DNA from: Streptomyces umbrinus | GTDB taxonomy: Bacteria > Actinomycetota > Actinomycetes > Streptomycetales > Streptomycetaceae | Length of the DNA stretch: 64,000 nucleotides | Reading direction: 5' to 3' | NCBI RefSeq assembly: GCF_030817415.1 | Contig: NZ_JAUSZI010000002.1 | Location: 1,116,001-1,180,000, forward strand | In this document: positions 26,854-34,115 of the stretch, in pieces | Position numbering within the stretch: the stretch's first letter is position 1 | Layout: each line of letters begins with the position of its first letter | Position numbers and translations under genes: made by a program | The notes under the pieces: model-generated | The model's database searches: none | What the model was told of the DNA's origin: nothing | Seen by the model: the letters and a program-made list of their open reading frames with translations, nothing else

Positions 26854-27819
26854 TCAGGGGCCGGGCCCCGGGTCCGGCTTCACGGCGTCGGTGATTCCGG
26901 CGCGGGCGGCTTCGAGCTGGGCGGCGAAGGCGACACCGAGGAAGAGCGCGATCCCGGTGAGGTTCGCCCACAGCAGCAGCGCGACGAACGCGGTGAGCGG
27001 TCCGTACACGGCACCGAAGGACCCGCTGCTGGCGACGTAGAACGCCAGCAGCCAGGTGGCCGCGACCCACAGCACCAGATGGACCGCCGAGCCGAAGGCG
27101 AGCCACGTGTAGCCCGGCTGGTCCCTGCGGGGAGCCCAGCGGAAGATCACCGCCGAGGCGACCCAGACGAACACCACGCCCAGCGGCACCTGGAGCGGCC
27201 CCCACCAGTCGAGGTTGTCGCGCGACCAGCCGAGGGCCTGGACCACCGACTCCCCCACCGCGTCGCCGGCGACCAGGACGAGGAAGCCGAGGACCATCGG
27301 CATGCCCGCTGCGAGGGCGAGCAGCAGGGACCGGCCGTACTTGGCCAGGACCGGACGGTCGCGCTCGATCCCGTAGATCCGGTTGGCGCCCCTTTCGACC
27401 TGGCCCATGGCCGAGGCCAGGTTGAGTATCGCGAAGGCCAGGCCCAGCCACATCGCCAGGGCGCTCCAGATCCCTGAGCCGGCGCTGCGCTCGGTCTCGG
27501 CAAGGGCATCCTCGACCAGGTCGGCGCTGGCGCCCGGCACGATCCGGCCGAGGGTGAGTTCGATGATCCGGCCGACGCTCTCGGTGTGGACGGTGGTGGC
27601 GACGCCCACCAGGGCGATCGTGAAGGGCACCATGCCCAGGACCACTTGGAACGCGAGGGAACGTGCGCTGGTGAAGCCGTCGGCGTAGCGGAAGCGGGAG
27701 AACGCGTCCAGCAGCAGGCTACGGCCCCCGTAGCGCCGCAGCGCGGTGAGCGCCTCGTCACCGGACAGCTCCTCCCCGATCATGTCCCGCGTCTGCGGGA
27801 CGTGCCCAGCGGTGCCCAT
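26854..27819 (-). CDS. YihY/BrkB-family inner membrane protein
   Basis: This is a 321-residue polytopic membrane protein with six hydrophobic segments, including SLAFQVVLGMVPFTIALVGVA, WSALAMWLGLAFAILNLASAM, LLLALAAGMPMVLGFLVLVAG, VPLGVVFVWVASAVIF and AFVALLLWANLTGIALFLG. The RSLAFQVVLGMVP and ERGANRIYGIERDRPVLAKYGRS segments are typical of the YihY/BrkB family. Its members were once called RNase BN, an assignment since withdrawn; a transport or envelope role is more likely but unproven. GAGGAGA precedes the ATG. The gene is divergent from the csbD-like gene, with 172 bp between them. Confidence 0.88.
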   Translation of the reverse strand: MGTAGHVPQTRDMIGEELSGDEALTALRRYGGRSLLLDAFSRFRYADGFTSARSLAFQVVLGMVPFTIALVGVATTVHTESVGRIIELTLGRIVPGASADLVEDALAETERSAGSGIWSALAMWLGLAFAILNLASAMGQVERGANRIYGIERDRPVLAKYGRSLLLALAAGMPMVLGFLVLVAGDAVGESVVQALGWSRDNLDWWGPLQVPLGVVFVWVASAVIFRWAPRRDQPGYTWLAFGSAVHLVLWVAATWLLAFYVASSGSFGAVYGPLTAFVALLLWANLTGIALFLGVAFAAQLEAARAGITDAVKPDPGPGP

Positions 27820-27991
27820 CGCTCACGTCTCCTCGTTCTGTGAAATTCGGTGAATCCTTTTCCGGGTCGGGAATGATTCGTCCCTTCGGGGGAAGCCCGC
27901 CGAATTCTCGACCCACCCGTGTTTGGACGGGCTTTCCCCGGTCAGCCGTAATAGTAGAGCGCAACGTCGAGCAGTGAGGACGTGATCCACA

Positions 27992-28165
27992 GTGGCCAAG
28001 AACCAGAAGGCACGAGCCAAGACGGAGCAGGCCAAGGGCAAGGCCAAGGAGGCTGCCGGCCGCGCCGTCGGCAACGAGCGCCTGACCGCCGAGGGCCGGG
28101 CAGAGCAGTCCAAGGGTGACGCCCGCCAGGCCAAGGAAAAGACGAAGGACATATTCCGGCACTGA
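27992..28165 (+). CDS. CsbD-family stress protein
   Basis: This is a 57-residue, highly charged protein: VAKNQKARAKTEQAKGKAKE, then AAGRAVGNERLTAEGRAEQ and SKGDARQAKEKTKDIFRH. The KGKxKExxGxxxGNExLxxEGxxxQxKG pattern is diagnostic of CsbD, a small general-stress protein controlled by SigB-type factors in Bacillus and induced by osmotic stress in streptomycetes. It is probably an extended helical protein; its biochemical role is unknown. The start is GTG with GAGGA eleven bases upstream. A hairpin follows the stop. Being short, it is easily missed in automatic gene finding. Confidence 0.88.
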   Translation: MAKNQKARAKTEQAKGKAKEAAGRAVGNERLTAEGRAEQSKGDARQAKEKTKDIFRH

Positions 28166-28185
28166 TGGTGATCATCAATTCCGCA

Positions 28186-28213
28186 GGGCCCGCTGCGCGC
28201 TTGCGGCGGGCCC
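28186..28213 (+). terminator. Hairpin after the csbD-like gene
   Basis: GGGCCCGC (28186-28193) pairs perfectly with GCGGGCCC (28206-28213) around a 12-base loop, 20 bp after the stop. Only a weak U-rich stretch follows. It precedes the leader of the next rightward gene. Confidence 0.5.
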
Positions 28214-28250
28214 GCCTGCTTTCAGGTCTTTTCAGGCGAAGGAGCGAAGA

Positions 28251-28706
28251 ATGTGCGGGGAGCACCGGACGCACCCGATCGACACGGTGACGGTCCCCGG
28301 CCGGTCCCGTTCACCGGGACCGCGCAGTCCGGCCGAGGTGCGCGAGGCGGTCAGGCACGCCTTCGAAGGCGCACGACGATCCCGTAGGCGCGCCACTGTG
28401 GCCGGTGACGAGGCCGTCGGCGACGCCCTGCTCGTCGCTTCGGAACTCACCACCAACGCGATGCTGCACGGCGGCGGTGTCACCCAGTTCGAGGTGACGC
28501 TGGACGACTGGGACGTACGTCTGTCGGTGAGCGACCGCAGCCAGGAACTGCCGACATCGGCACGGCACATCGATGAGCGGGGATTCATGCGGGTCGGGGG
28601 CCACGGCTGGCCGATCGTCTGCCACCTCGCCCGGGACATCACGATCTCGGAGCTCGACGCCGGAGGAAAGCGCATCACCGCCGTCGTACCGCTCTCGCCC
28701 CGGTAG
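28251..28706 (+). CDS. Anti-sigma-type ATP-binding protein (HATPase_c)
   Basis: This 151-residue protein consists of a single GHKL ATPase fold of the RsbW/SpoIIAB type. The N box reads ELTTNAMLHGGG and the G box VGGHGWPIVCHLA; the strand between them has VRLSVSDRS. Streptomyces encodes dozens of such stand-alone domains; some phosphorylate anti-anti-sigma proteins and bind sigma factors, but most have no known partner. A cognate STAS partner is not adjacent. GAAGGAG stands eight bases before the ATG at 28251. The neighbouring csbD-like gene suggests a shared stress regulon, and the phosphatases and sigma factor in the window are possible functional partners. Confidence 0.88.
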   Translation: MCGEHRTHPIDTVTVPGRSRSPGPRSPAEVREAVRHAFEGARRSRRRATVAGDEAVGDALLVASELTTNAMLHGGGVTQFEVTLDDWDVRLSVSDRSQELPTSARHIDERGFMRVGGHGWPIVCHLARDITISELDAGGKRITAVVPLSPR

Positions 28707-28753
28707 GAACCGGGCACCGCCCCCCCCAGTGAGTGGCAAGAGGGCCCCTCGGT

Positions 28754-29101
28754 TCACGCGGAGAGTGCCTGCCGGGTCTGGCGTGGTGTGCCCGCCGCAG
28801 GTGGTGCGCCCGGCACCGCGGGCCGCACCGGGTAGGTGGTCTTCGCCGGGTCCACGACCGGGTCCCCCAGCACGATCCGGCCCGCCGCCTGCAGAGCGTC
28901 GCACTCGTCGGTGGGCAGGGCCACATGGCTGACACCCAGCCCGGCGCCGGAACTGAGGGGCTGCCAGTATCCGTACCGGCGACGGCCGTTGGCGTGCACG
29001 GTCAGCCAGACGGGAACGCGCTGCTCCGTGATGAGACGCAGAACCTCGGCACCGCCGGGGCCGAGCGGAGCGGGTGTGCGCGGGAGGGCTCGGAGCATCA
29101 T
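28754..29101 (-). CDS. Hypothetical protein
   Basis: This is a 115-residue soluble protein of no family I recognise. A central segment VPVWLTVHANGRRRYGYWQPLSSGAGLGVSHVALPTDECDAL looks well folded, and the C-terminal segment is Pro/Ala-rich. Two ATG codons in tandem (29101 and 29098) follow GGAGA at normal spacing, so the start is credible even though the frame extends to 29275. It is convergent with the HATPase gene. The absence of a signal peptide or membrane helix suggests a cytoplasmic protein. Confidence 0.6.
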   Translation of the reverse strand: MMLRALPRTPAPLGPGGAEVLRLITEQRVPVWLTVHANGRRRYGYWQPLSSGAGLGVSHVALPTDECDALQAAGRIVLGDPVVDPAKTTYPVRPAVPGAPPAAGTPRQTRQALSA

Positions 29102-29456
29102 CAGCGGTCTCCGTCCAGGACGCGCGGCACGGCTCGGTGGTGGGGGGTGGGCGTCATGTACGGGCGGCCTTTCGTCGGTCGGGTGCGATCGCGCATCGCC
29201 GGGACGATGACGTTCTCGCTGCTCCGCATTGTTGCGGAGGGCACTGACAACGCGGCCGGAGCGGCTCCGGAGCACCCTCCGAAGCCGCTCGTCCGGCCCC
29301 TCGTGACCGACGGGTGTCCCGGTTGCGGACTCCCACTCCTCGGTTTCAAGCCCGCGCCCCGCGTTTTCAAGCCCCGCGTGTCACGGCGGTGAGCGCGTTC
29401 CGACGGTGATCGAACCGTCCGAGTCCGCTTCGGGCTGTTCGCTCGCCGTGGTGCCT
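29102..29456. other. 355-bp intergenic stretch
   Basis: The stretch lies between two leftward genes. I see no convincing coding frame, repeat or strong hairpin. The promoter of the hypothetical gene at 28754-29101 must be here, but I cannot place it. Confidence 0.4.
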
Positions 29457-29888
29457 TCAGCGGATCCTGGCGCCGTACACGTGGGTGACCGTCATCGTCA
29501 TGAGCACTCTACGGTCGGTGACCATCGCCGACCGGTATTCGTCCCAGTCCGAGTGCTCACCGGCGGCGCGCCGGTAGTAGTCCACCAGCGCCTCGACCTC
29601 CGGGCCGTGGGGGTCGGTTCCCGGCCCGGTGAGGGTCACGGTGCCCTCGGCTGTCGCCCACGACCAGCCGTCGGGGCCGGTGACCTCCAGTGCCGCTCGC
29701 GGATCCCTGCGCAGGTTCGCCGTCTTGGCTCGTCCCTCGGTCATCGAAACGTGGAGAACATCGGCCTCCCGGTCGTAGAACGGCATGACGGGCGACAGCT
29801 GGGGGCGGCCGTCCGACTTGATCGTCGCGAGAACGCCGAGCCGGCTCTCCGCGAGCAGCGTGCGTGGGTCGAATGGTGTGGCGGTCAT
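29457..29888 (-). CDS. PPOX-class F420-dependent oxidoreductase
   Basis: This 143-residue protein has the split-barrel flavin fold of pyridoxamine-phosphate-oxidase-like enzymes: LLAESRLGVLATIKSDGRPQLSPVMPFYD, VLHVSMTEGRAKTANLRRDPRAALEV, and DWDEYRSAMVTDRRVLMTM. Small actinobacterial members of this length usually bind F420 rather than FMN and reduce diverse substrates; that cofactor is inferred from family resemblance. The ATG at 29888 gives the usual length; a TTG four codons upstream is the only alternative, and neither has a strong ribosome site. The neighbouring imine-reductase-like gene is on the same strand, ending 61 bp upstream, so cotranscription from the MerR-type promoter is possible. 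Confidence 0.8.
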   Translation of the reverse strand: MTATPFDPRTLLAESRLGVLATIKSDGRPQLSPVMPFYDREADVLHVSMTEGRAKTANLRRDPRAALEVTGPDGWSWATAEGTVTLTGPGTDPHGPEVEALVDYYRRAAGEHSDWDEYRSAMVTDRRVLMTMTVTHVYGARIR

Positions 29889-29949
29889 GTCCAGGGCCAA
29901 GTCGCGAACGCGGTCCGGCTATTCCCGGGAGGGCGAGACCGACGGTCGG

Positions 29950-30852
29950 TCATGACCGCGATCCTGAGGGCTTGCGGAACTGCTCGATCATCGCCGTGTA
30001 GCCGTCACCTCCGCGTCCGTCGGCCAGGGCCCGGTCTGCCAGGTCCTGGATGAACCTGGGCAGGTCGGCGTTGACACCGCGGGACTCGCTCTCCTGGGCG
30101 AGGTGCTCCATCGCGGCCCGGTGGGTGTCGAGGGTCGCGTCGAGGGCCGGGTACGTACCCTCGGCGATCTGCTGCGCGTAGCCGGGCAGCCAGTCGGTCA
30201 CGATCCCGATCCCCTGCCTCACGAGCGGGACGAAACCAGCGGGGTCCACCCCCGCCGCCCCGAGCAGCGCGGCACCATGCAGGAACCCGTTCAGGACGCC
30301 CCACATCAGGCCCAGCACGGCCATGTCGTGCAGCGCCGACAGGGTGTGGTCGCCGCCCAGGTACGTCGTTGCCTCGGCCAGGCTCCTCAGCGCGGGTTCG
30401 TGCAGGTCGAAGGCCGCCCTGGGCCCGCTGTAGAGGATGATGGCGTCCGCCGTGCCGATGCCCGGAGGGACGGCCAGGATCACGCCGTCGAGGTAGGCAC
30501 TGCCGTGCCGCGCCGCCCACTCGGCCGTCTCACGGGCCTGCGCCGAGGTGCCCGAGGTCAGGTTCACCAGGGTCCGGCCGTCGAGGAGCTCGCCGACCGG
30601 ATCGAGGAGCTTGTGCGCGGTGTCGTAGTCCGAGAGGCAGACGACCGCGAGCGGGCTCGCCGCGACGGCGTCGGCGATCGAGTCCGCGAGTGTCGCGCCC
30701 TGTGCGATCAGTGGTTCGGCCTTGGCCGCCGTGCGGTTCCACACGGTTGTGGGGTGCCCGTCGCGCAGGAACGCTCCGGCCAGTGCCTGGCCCATCAGCC
30801 CCAGTCCGATGACCGTCACGGGCGTGCGGTCGGCATCGCGATTCTGTGTCAT
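29950..30852 (-). CDS. NAD(P)-dependent oxidoreductase, imine reductase-like
   Basis: This is a 300-residue protein of the beta-hydroxyacid dehydrogenase superfamily. The N-terminal Rossmann half has VTVIGLGLMGQALAGAFL and TTVWNRTAAKA, the latter typical of NADP-binding imine reductases. The C-terminal helical half has LSALHDMAVLGLMWGVLNGFLHGAAL, where the Asp in LHDM lies at the position of the proton-donor residue of imine reductases. The classical catalytic Lys of hydroxyacid dehydrogenases is not evident there. It is divergent from a MerR regulator with a dyad between them, so it is probably the regulated target. AGGGGGAA precedes the ATG. The natural substrate is unknown. Confidence 0.82.
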   Translation of the reverse strand: MTQNRDADRTPVTVIGLGLMGQALAGAFLRDGHPTTVWNRTAAKAEPLIAQGATLADSIADAVAASPLAVVCLSDYDTAHKLLDPVGELLDGRTLVNLTSGTSAQARETAEWAARHGSAYLDGVILAVPPGIGTADAIILYSGPRAAFDLHEPALRSLAEATTYLGGDHTLSALHDMAVLGLMWGVLNGFLHGAALLGAAGVDPAGFVPLVRQGIGIVTDWLPGYAQQIAEGTYPALDATLDTHRAAMEHLAQESESRGVNADLPRFIQDLADRALADGRGGDGYTAMIEQFRKPSGSRS

Positions 30853-30894
30853 GCGTTCCCCCTGAGTGGGTCGGTGGTCATGGCAGAATCGTCA

Positions 30895-30916
30895 ACGTTC
30901 ACACCGGTATGAAGGT
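30895..30916. promoter_or_regulatory. MerR-type dyad operator in divergent promoter
   Basis: A 22-bp dyad is centred on ACCGGT, with TTCA and TGAA arms and AC/GT at its ends, and two pairs of mismatched positions. On the leftward strand TTGACC lies directly upstream and a TTGACGAT-like -10 follows after about 18 bp, matching the stretched spacer of MerR-controlled promoters. Confidence 0.6.
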
Positions 30917-30931
30917 CAAGGGGGAATCGGC

Positions 30932-31306
30932 GTGCTGATCGGGGAGTTGAGCCGGCGGACCGGGATCCGCACGCATCAGCTGCGCTACTACGAAGCGCAG
31001 GGGCTGCTGGAGCCCGACCGCGGCACCAGCGGCTACCGCGAGTACTCGGACGACGCCGTCCTGACCGTGGCCCAGATCAGGAGGCTGCTCGAAGCCGGAC
31101 TGTCGACCGAGGAGATCCGGTACCTGCAGCCCTGCGTCACCGGTACGGCCCCCGATCTCGAACCCTGTCCGGAGCTCCTGGACACCCTTCGGGCGCGCCT
31201 GAAGGGGCTGGACGAACACATCGACACCCTCACGCGCTCCCGCCAGGTCCTCCACGACTACATCGACGCCACCGAGCGGCATGTGACTCAGGAATTTCAG
31301 GCGTGA
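30932..31306 (+). CDS. MerR-family transcriptional regulator
   Basis: This is a 124-residue regulator. The winged helix at the N-terminus reads LIGELSRRTGIRTHQLRYYEAQGLLEPDRGTSGYREYSDDAVLTV, the hallmark of MerR. Then come a DNA-binding-core helix pair (LLEAGLSTEEIRYL) and a dimerisation coiled coil (LRARLKGLDEHIDTLTRSRQVLHDYIDAT). One cysteine pair (QPC and EPC) stands at the end of the hinge, but no CxC metal loop is seen at the C-terminus. The GTG at 30932 has AAGGGGGAA upstream; the longer frame would cover the operator. It probably controls the divergent imine-reductase-like gene and itself. Confidence 0.92.
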   Translation: MLIGELSRRTGIRTHQLRYYEAQGLLEPDRGTSGYREYSDDAVLTVAQIRRLLEAGLSTEEIRYLQPCVTGTAPDLEPCPELLDTLRARLKGLDEHIDTLTRSRQVLHDYIDATERHVTQEFQA

Positions 31307-31418
31307 TCGCGCTCCGCCGGACAGGTCGGGCCCGCTCGACGCGGTGGGGGCGCCCTGGTGGCAAGATGGGCCCCCAGTGGAGCCGCGAGGGCGCTTCGAC
31401 CACGTAATCGGGTGACAC

Positions 31419-32123
31419 ATGACGGACGAGCCGGGCGAGGTCTGGGAGCGGTTCGCCGTCGCCCTGGCGGAGATGGCGCGGGATCTGCTGGCCCAGGACT
31501 CGGCGCAGGGCACCTTGGACCGCATCGTGGAGCATGCGACGGTTCTGATCAACGGATGCGACGACGCCGGCATTCTCACCGTGCGGCGGGGTGAGGTGCA
31601 CGCACTGGCGGCGACGAGCGATCTCGTGCGCCGCGCGGACCGGATCCAGCAGGACCTGCGGGAAGGCCCCTGCTTCGACGCCGTGACCGACCGCCAACAG
31701 GTCTACACGATCCAGGACCTGCGCCAACCTCATGATCGCTGGCCCCGCTTCGCCCCCGAGCTGAACAAGCTGGGCATGGGAAGCGCGATGGGCTTTCTCC
31801 TCTTCACCGAGGACGACGATCTCGGCGCCCTCAACGTGTACTCCCGGCAGCCGGGCACCTTCGACGAGGCCGCACAGCGCGCCGGCTGGATCCTCGCCTC
31901 GCACGCTGCCGTGGCCTTCTCCGCGGCCCGTACGCATCAGCAGCTCGGCCATGCCCTGGAGACCCGGCACGAGATCGGCGAGGCCATGGGCATCCTCATG
32001 GAACGCCACGGACTGACCGAGGACACGGCCTTCAAGGTACTCAAGAAGGCATCGCAGGACCGGAACATCAAACTGCGCGAGATCGCCCGTCTGATCTGCG
32101 AGACCGGCGAGAAGCCGAGCTGA
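31419..32123 (+). CDS. GAF-ANTAR transcription antitermination regulator
   Basis: This is a 234-residue protein with a GAF domain at about 20-165 (GTLDRIVEHATVLINGCDDAGIL, LREGPCFDAV, GFLLFTEDDDLGALNVYS) and an ANTAR domain at 170-230 (LGHALETRHEIGEAMGILMERHGLTEDTAFKVLKKASQDRNIKLREIA). The GAF part probably senses a small ligand or redox state and gates RNA binding by the ANTAR part, as in mycobacterial and streptomycete relatives. Cys87 in REGPCFD is a candidate sensor residue common to this family. The ATG at 31419 has no strong ribosome site. No target hairpin pair was identified locally. Confidence 0.92.
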   Translation: MTDEPGEVWERFAVALAEMARDLLAQDSAQGTLDRIVEHATVLINGCDDAGILTVRRGEVHALAATSDLVRRADRIQQDLREGPCFDAVTDRQQVYTIQDLRQPHDRWPRFAPELNKLGMGSAMGFLLFTEDDDLGALNVYSRQPGTFDEAAQRAGWILASHAAVAFSAARTHQQLGHALETRHEIGEAMGILMERHGLTEDTAFKVLKKASQDRNIKLREIARLICETGEKPS

Positions 32124-32150
32124 CCTCCCTCGGCCGGAACGGGTCCGCCG

Positions 32151-32181
32151 TGCCGGCAGGGGCTGGCGGCCCCCACCGGCA
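32151..32181. terminator. Bidirectional terminator between convergent genes
   Basis: TGCCGG and CCGGCA enclose a CA/CA mismatch and an inner GGGGC/GCCCC stem with a five-base loop. It lies 28 bp after the GAF-ANTAR stop and 16 bp beyond the mannanase stop, so it can serve both genes. Confidence 0.7.
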
Positions 32182-32196
32182 AGCGCGTACAGCGCG

Positions 32197-33918
32197 TCAA
32201 GTGGTGGCGCAGGTGGAGCCGTTGAGCCCGAACGCGGTCGGGGCGGTGTCGGTGGCGCCCTTGCTGCCGGTGAAACCGACGGTGACCGAGCCGACGGCGG
32301 GGATGGTGGAGGTGTAGGAGGCGGGGGTGACGCTCACCGCGCCGCCGTTCTGGGTGGGGGTCCCGCCCCACATGTTGGTGACGGTCTGACCGTTGGCGAA
32401 GGCGAAGGCGAGCGTCCAGCCGCTGATGGCGGTGGTGCCCGTGTTGCGGATGGTGATCTCACCCTGGAAACCGCCCGGCCACTCGCCGACGACGCGGTAA
32501 CCGACCGAGCAGCCCACACCGGGGGTACTGCCGCCTTCGTCGGTGGTGACGTTCACCGTGGCCGAGCGGGCCGAACGGTTCCCGGCCGCGTCTCGGGCGT
32601 AGACGACGAAGGTGTACGTCGTGTCGGCGGTCAGGCCTGTCACGGCGACGGTGTTGGTGGTGGAGGCGGCGACCGTGGTCTCGGAGCCGCCGCTGACGCG
32701 GACCACGTCGTAGCCGGTGACGCCGACGTTGTCCGTTGCGGCGGGCCACGCGAGGGTGAGGGAGGTGGCCGTCACCGCGGAGGCGGTCGGGGTTCCGGGG
32801 GCGGTCGGGGCCTGGGTGTCCCCCGGATCGCCGCCGCCGAAGACGGTCGCTTCGCGGGAGGTCTGGGCGATTCCGTTGGCGCCGTTGAAGATGCGCTGGC
32901 CCCAGGAGCTGAGCCGGCTGGGGTCGAAGCCGATCGACAGGTCGAGGATCGGGTCCGTGTTGCCGCTCCAGCTCCAGGCCAGATAGCCGAGCCTGAGCTG
33001 TTGGGCCGCCGCCATCATGGTGTCCTCGTCCGGGTCGCCCCACTGGTCGGGAGGCCCACCGAACTCACCGATGAGGATGGGGAGTCCGGCGTTGACGAAG
33101 GCGTTCAGGTAGTCGGTGATCTCCTGGGCGGTGTCGTACACGCTGTACATGTGGATCGAGAAGATCAGGTTGCCGGTGGTGTCGGCGTCGTACACGGACT
33201 GGGCGTTGGCCCGCATGACGCCCTGCCAGTCCTGGCCCCAGTTGGGCGCGTCCACCATGATCGTGTGCTCGAACCCGGCGTTGCGCAGCTTCTTGATCGC
33301 GGCGATCGTGGGGGCGGTCCAGCCGGCCGGGTCGGTGTTGCCCCAGGGCTCGTTGCCGATGTTGACGATGACGTAGTTCTCTTCACCGGCCAGTACGTCC
33401 TTGAGGCCGATCCAGTAGTCGGCCGCCTGGTCGAGCGTGCCGGCCGCGGCGTCCTCGCCGTATCCGGTGGTGTCGTGCACCTCCAGGACGCAGATGAGCC
33501 GGTTGGCCTTGCACTGGCTGACGATGCCGGCGACGTCAGCGGCACTGTTCCTGGTCCAGCGGTGACCGTTGGAGAGGACGACGCGGACGGTGTTGGCGCC
33601 GAGCGCCTTGACGTCGGCCAGCGACTGCGTCTCGCCCGGGTACCAGGTGTGGGCGTGGTTGACGCCCCGCATGATGAAGTCGTTCCCATTGCCCTCGGCC
33701 AGGCGGCCGTCGCTGATGTGAAGTCCGGTGGCGAGGGCACCGGGCGACGACTGGGCATGAGCCGTCGCCGGACCCAGGACACCGAGAGCGACAAGCCCCA
33801 GGAGGGTGACCAGTCGGGTCAGCAGGGCGGCGACGCGGCGCCTTCGCAGCACGCCTGGTGCCGCGCTTCTTGTCGTGTTTCGTGTCGTGCCTCGTGTCGT
33901 GCTTCTTGCTCTTCTCAC
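32197..33918 (-). CDS. Secreted GH5 beta-mannanase with FN3 and CBM2 domains
   Basis: This is a 573-residue secreted enzyme. A long basic n-region and hydrophobic core ending in TAHAQ form the signal peptide. The GH5 catalytic domain (about 60-360) closely resembles the Streptomyces lividans mannanase as I recall it: ATGLHISDGRLAEGNGNDF, MRGVNHAHTWYPGET, RLICVLEVHDTTGYGED. The acid/base Glu is in NIGNEPWGN and the nucleophile Glu in ILIGEFGG. A fibronectin type III domain (375-465) links to a C-terminal cellulose-binding CBM2 (475-573). It should cut beta-1,4-mannan associated with cellulose. The GTG at 33918 follows GGAG and lies below the CebR box, so the longer frame through the operator is rejected. 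Confidence 0.92.
   Translation of the reverse strand: MRRARSTTRGTTRNTTRSAAPGVLRRRRVAALLTRLVTLLGLVALGVLGPATAHAQSSPGALATGLHISDGRLAEGNGNDFIMRGVNHAHTWYPGETQSLADVKALGANTVRVVLSNGHRWTRNSAADVAGIVSQCKANRLICVLEVHDTTGYGEDAAAGTLDQAADYWIGLKDVLAGEENYVIVNIGNEPWGNTDPAGWTAPTIAAIKKLRNAGFEHTIMVDAPNWGQDWQGVMRANAQSVYDADTTGNLIFSIHMYSVYDTAQEITDYLNAFVNAGLPILIGEFGGPPDQWGDPDEDTMMAAAQQLRLGYLAWSWSGNTDPILDLSIGFDPSRLSSWGQRIFNGANGIAQTSREATVFGGGDPGDTQAPTAPGTPTASAVTATSLTLAWPAATDNVGVTGYDVVRVSGGSETTVAASTTNTVAVTGLTADTTYTFVVYARDAAGNRSARSATVNVTTDEGGSTPGVGCSVGYRVVGEWPGGFQGEITIRNTGTTAISGWTLAFAFANGQTVTNMWGGTPTQNGGAVSVTPASYTSTIPAVGSVTVGFTGSKGATDTAPTAFGLNGSTCATT
33870..33905 (-). repeat. 12-bp minisatellite, three units, in the signal-peptide region
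   Basis: Three 12-bp units related to GTGTCGTGCCTC run head to tail. On the coding strand they give three TTR-x repeats, which add positive charge to the n-region of the mannanase signal peptide. Confidence 0.7.
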
Positions 33919-33967
33919 TGCGACTCCAGAAAGTGAGCGCCAAGAAACCTGAGCATCAGAAGAAACG

Positions 33968-33981
33968 TGGGAGCGCTCCCA
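33968..33981 (-). promoter_or_regulatory. CebR/CelR operator of the mannanase gene
   Basis: TGGGAGCGCTCCCA is a perfect 14-bp palindrome identical to the operator of the cello-oligosaccharide-responsive LacI-type repressors CebR (Streptomyces) and CelR (Thermobifida). It ends 49 bp before the chosen mannanase start, so the gene should be induced by cellobiose or cellotriose. Confidence 0.92.
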
Positions 33982-34115
33982 TAGAGGCACTGCGGCAGGA
34001 ACATGTCAAGGCATCGCGCATGCCCCGGCACATGAAAGGCCGGTATGCGGGTGCGAATTCGGCCGGGCCACCGGGACAACGTCCGGTGGCCCGGCCGACG
34101 AGTCGGTCGCGGGGG

